Assembly: GCA_965275915.1 (NCBI GenBank)
Contig: CBDHYI010000007.1
Span: forward strand, 124,001-188,000
Direction: 5' to 3'
Length of the DNA: 64,000 nucleotides
Source of the DNA: JBDWFY01 sp965275915
GTDB taxonomy: Bacteria; Pseudomonadota; Alphaproteobacteria; Rhizobiales; Stappiaceae
Below are positions 63,375 through 64,000 of this stretch, piece after piece. The position numbers and the translations under genes were made by a program. The notes beneath the pieces are model-generated. The model worked only from the letters and a program-made list of their open reading frames with translations. It had not been told where the DNA came from and did not search any database. Each line of letters begins with the position of its first letter. Position 1 is the first letter of the stretch.

Positions 63375-63392
63375 CCCCGGCCGTCACCGGGG
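63375..63392 (+). promoter_or_regulatory. Hairpin next to the cfa ribosome site
   Basis: CCCCGG-CCGTCA-CCGGGG, six GC pairs, ending two bases before the GGGAG (63396-63400) that serves cfa. Could affect initiation; alternatively a terminator relic without T-run. Confidence 0.4.
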
Positions 63393-63410
63393 CATGGGAG
63401 ATTTCCGGTA

Positions 63411-64000
63411 ATGCGATTGCTACGTAGTTTGTTGAGTTCGTTCATTAAAAACGGGCAGTTGCGACTTATCGATGCCAACGGCAAGCGCCATGAATTCGGT
63501 GGTGGCCGGGACGGACCCGCCGTGACGATTCGCCTTCATGACAAGGCACTGCACAGGCAATTGTTCTTCAATCCCGAACTGGTGGCGGCGGAAGCCTATA
63601 TGGACGGCACACTCACCATGGAGGAGGGATCGACCTGCTATGACTTCCTGAACCTGTTTTCCGTGAACAGGGCTCCTCTTGGCGCGCATCCCGTTCAGGG
63701 TCTTCTCAGGAAAGGGTGGAAAGCGTTCCGGCGACGGCAGCAGCAGAACGATGTCGACAATGCCAAGGCACAGGCGCGCCATCATTATGATCTCAACACG
63801 GATCTTTATCGCCTGTTTCTGGACGAAGGCCTGAATTACAGCTGCGCCTATTATCAGTCGCCCGATGACAGTCTGGAAAAGGCCCAGGAGGCCAAGCTCA
63901 GGCATATCGTTGCGAAACTGCAGCTTGAGCCAGGCATGAAAGTACTGGAAATCGGCGGCGGATGGGGATCTCTCGCCATCGAAATGGCCGAGGCCGGAGC
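63411..64000 (+). CDS. cfa: Cyclopropane-fatty-acyl-phospholipid synthase (3' end outside window)
   Basis: SAM-dependent enzyme converting unsaturated acyl chains of membrane lipids to cyclopropane chains. 196 codons are visible: N-terminal domain (MRLLRSLLSSFIKNGQLRLI, NPELVAAEAYMDGTLTMEEG), then HHYDLNTDLYRLFLDEGLNY, SCAYYQSPDDSLEKAQEAKL and SAM motif I VLEIGGGWGSLAIEMAEAG. Start ATG 63411 follows GGGAG. The catalytic C-terminal part lies beyond 64000. Confidence 0.95.
   Translation, partial: MRLLRSLLSSFIKNGQLRLIDANGKRHEFGGGRDGPAVTIRLHDKALHRQLFFNPELVAAEAYMDGTLTMEEGSTCYDFLNLFSVNRAPLGAHPVQGLLRKGWKAFRRRQQQNDVDNAKAQARHHYDLNTDLYRLFLDEGLNYSCAYYQSPDDSLEKAQEAKLRHIVAKLQLEPGMKVLEIGGGWGSLAIEMAEAG

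Noticed and set aside
63420..63905. 161-aa minus-strand frame over cfa
   Set aside because: Antisense of the clear cfa coding sequence.
1..64000. CRISPR arrays, rRNA, tRNA genes
   Set aside because: No regularly spaced repeats, rRNA-like sequence or tRNA T-loop/acceptor pairing was noticed; a covariance search would settle tRNAs.

Overview
The window looks like chromosome from an alphaproteobacterium of the order Hyphomicrobiales (Rhizobiales), Rhizobiaceae/Phyllobacteriaceae-like (Hoeflea-type is a guess). The reasons are a GcrA cell-cycle regulator, an argD-argF-hslO operon with ATGA overlaps, a phoR-pstSCAB-phoU-phoB operon, RibB with a worn-out GTP cyclohydrolase II half, an RT0821/Lpp0805-type lipoprotein beside pdxH and a CbpA-type DnaJ, and many TTG/GTG starts. 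Coding density is high and most genes are housekeeping genes. The assignment rests on reading, not on a database search.

Layout. 1-4636: LacI-type regulator divergent from a sugar ABC importer (ATPase, permease, binding protein), with two 12-bp operator palindromes around the promoter. 4778-5671: orphan family-3 solute-binding protein. 5701-7624: a 379-bp miniature repeat interrupted by a 1.54-kb IS5-like element. 7624-14187: membrane fatty-acid/sterol hydroxylase, alpha/beta hydrolase, and an RND efflux pump with its adaptor. 14422-17593: hslO, argF, argD. 18045-18566: gcrA. 18667-26921: the complete Pst/Pho operon behind a Pho box, followed by divergent ppk2. 28561-36992: PhyH dioxygenase, LysR regulator, MBL hydrolase, two small membrane proteins, HAD phosphatase, class III transaminase, LysE exporter. 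37310-41949: pdxH, lipoprotein, DnaJ, and a GGDEF/EAL protein with a periplasmic CxxCH haem-type sensor. 42104-45533: acyl-CoA degradation operon in which two of the three genes carry a frameshift. 45679-57980: threonylcarbamoyl-AMP synthase, histone-deacetylase-like hydrolase, xseB, dxs, MFS, SCO, YbjQ, TlyA, an RNA m5U methyltransferase and other genes. 58025-64000: methyltransferase, ribB, aroC, DUF3095 and the start of cfa.

Main observation. Two short inverted-repeat element families sit at gene 3' ends, mostly between convergent genes. At four genes (hydroxylase, phyH, MBL hydrolase, aroC) the stop codon is TAG, made of the target TA plus the first G of the element. Element ends thus regenerate a stop codon. 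No transposase with matching ends is in the window. Other leads are two likely small RNAs (46850-46951 plus; about 49060-48932 minus), a leader hairpin with a T-tract ahead of argD, a perfect palindrome between pstS and pstC, an RND pump with two extra hydrophobic segments, a PstA with a long periplasmic coiled coil, and small proteins below the usual length cut-off.
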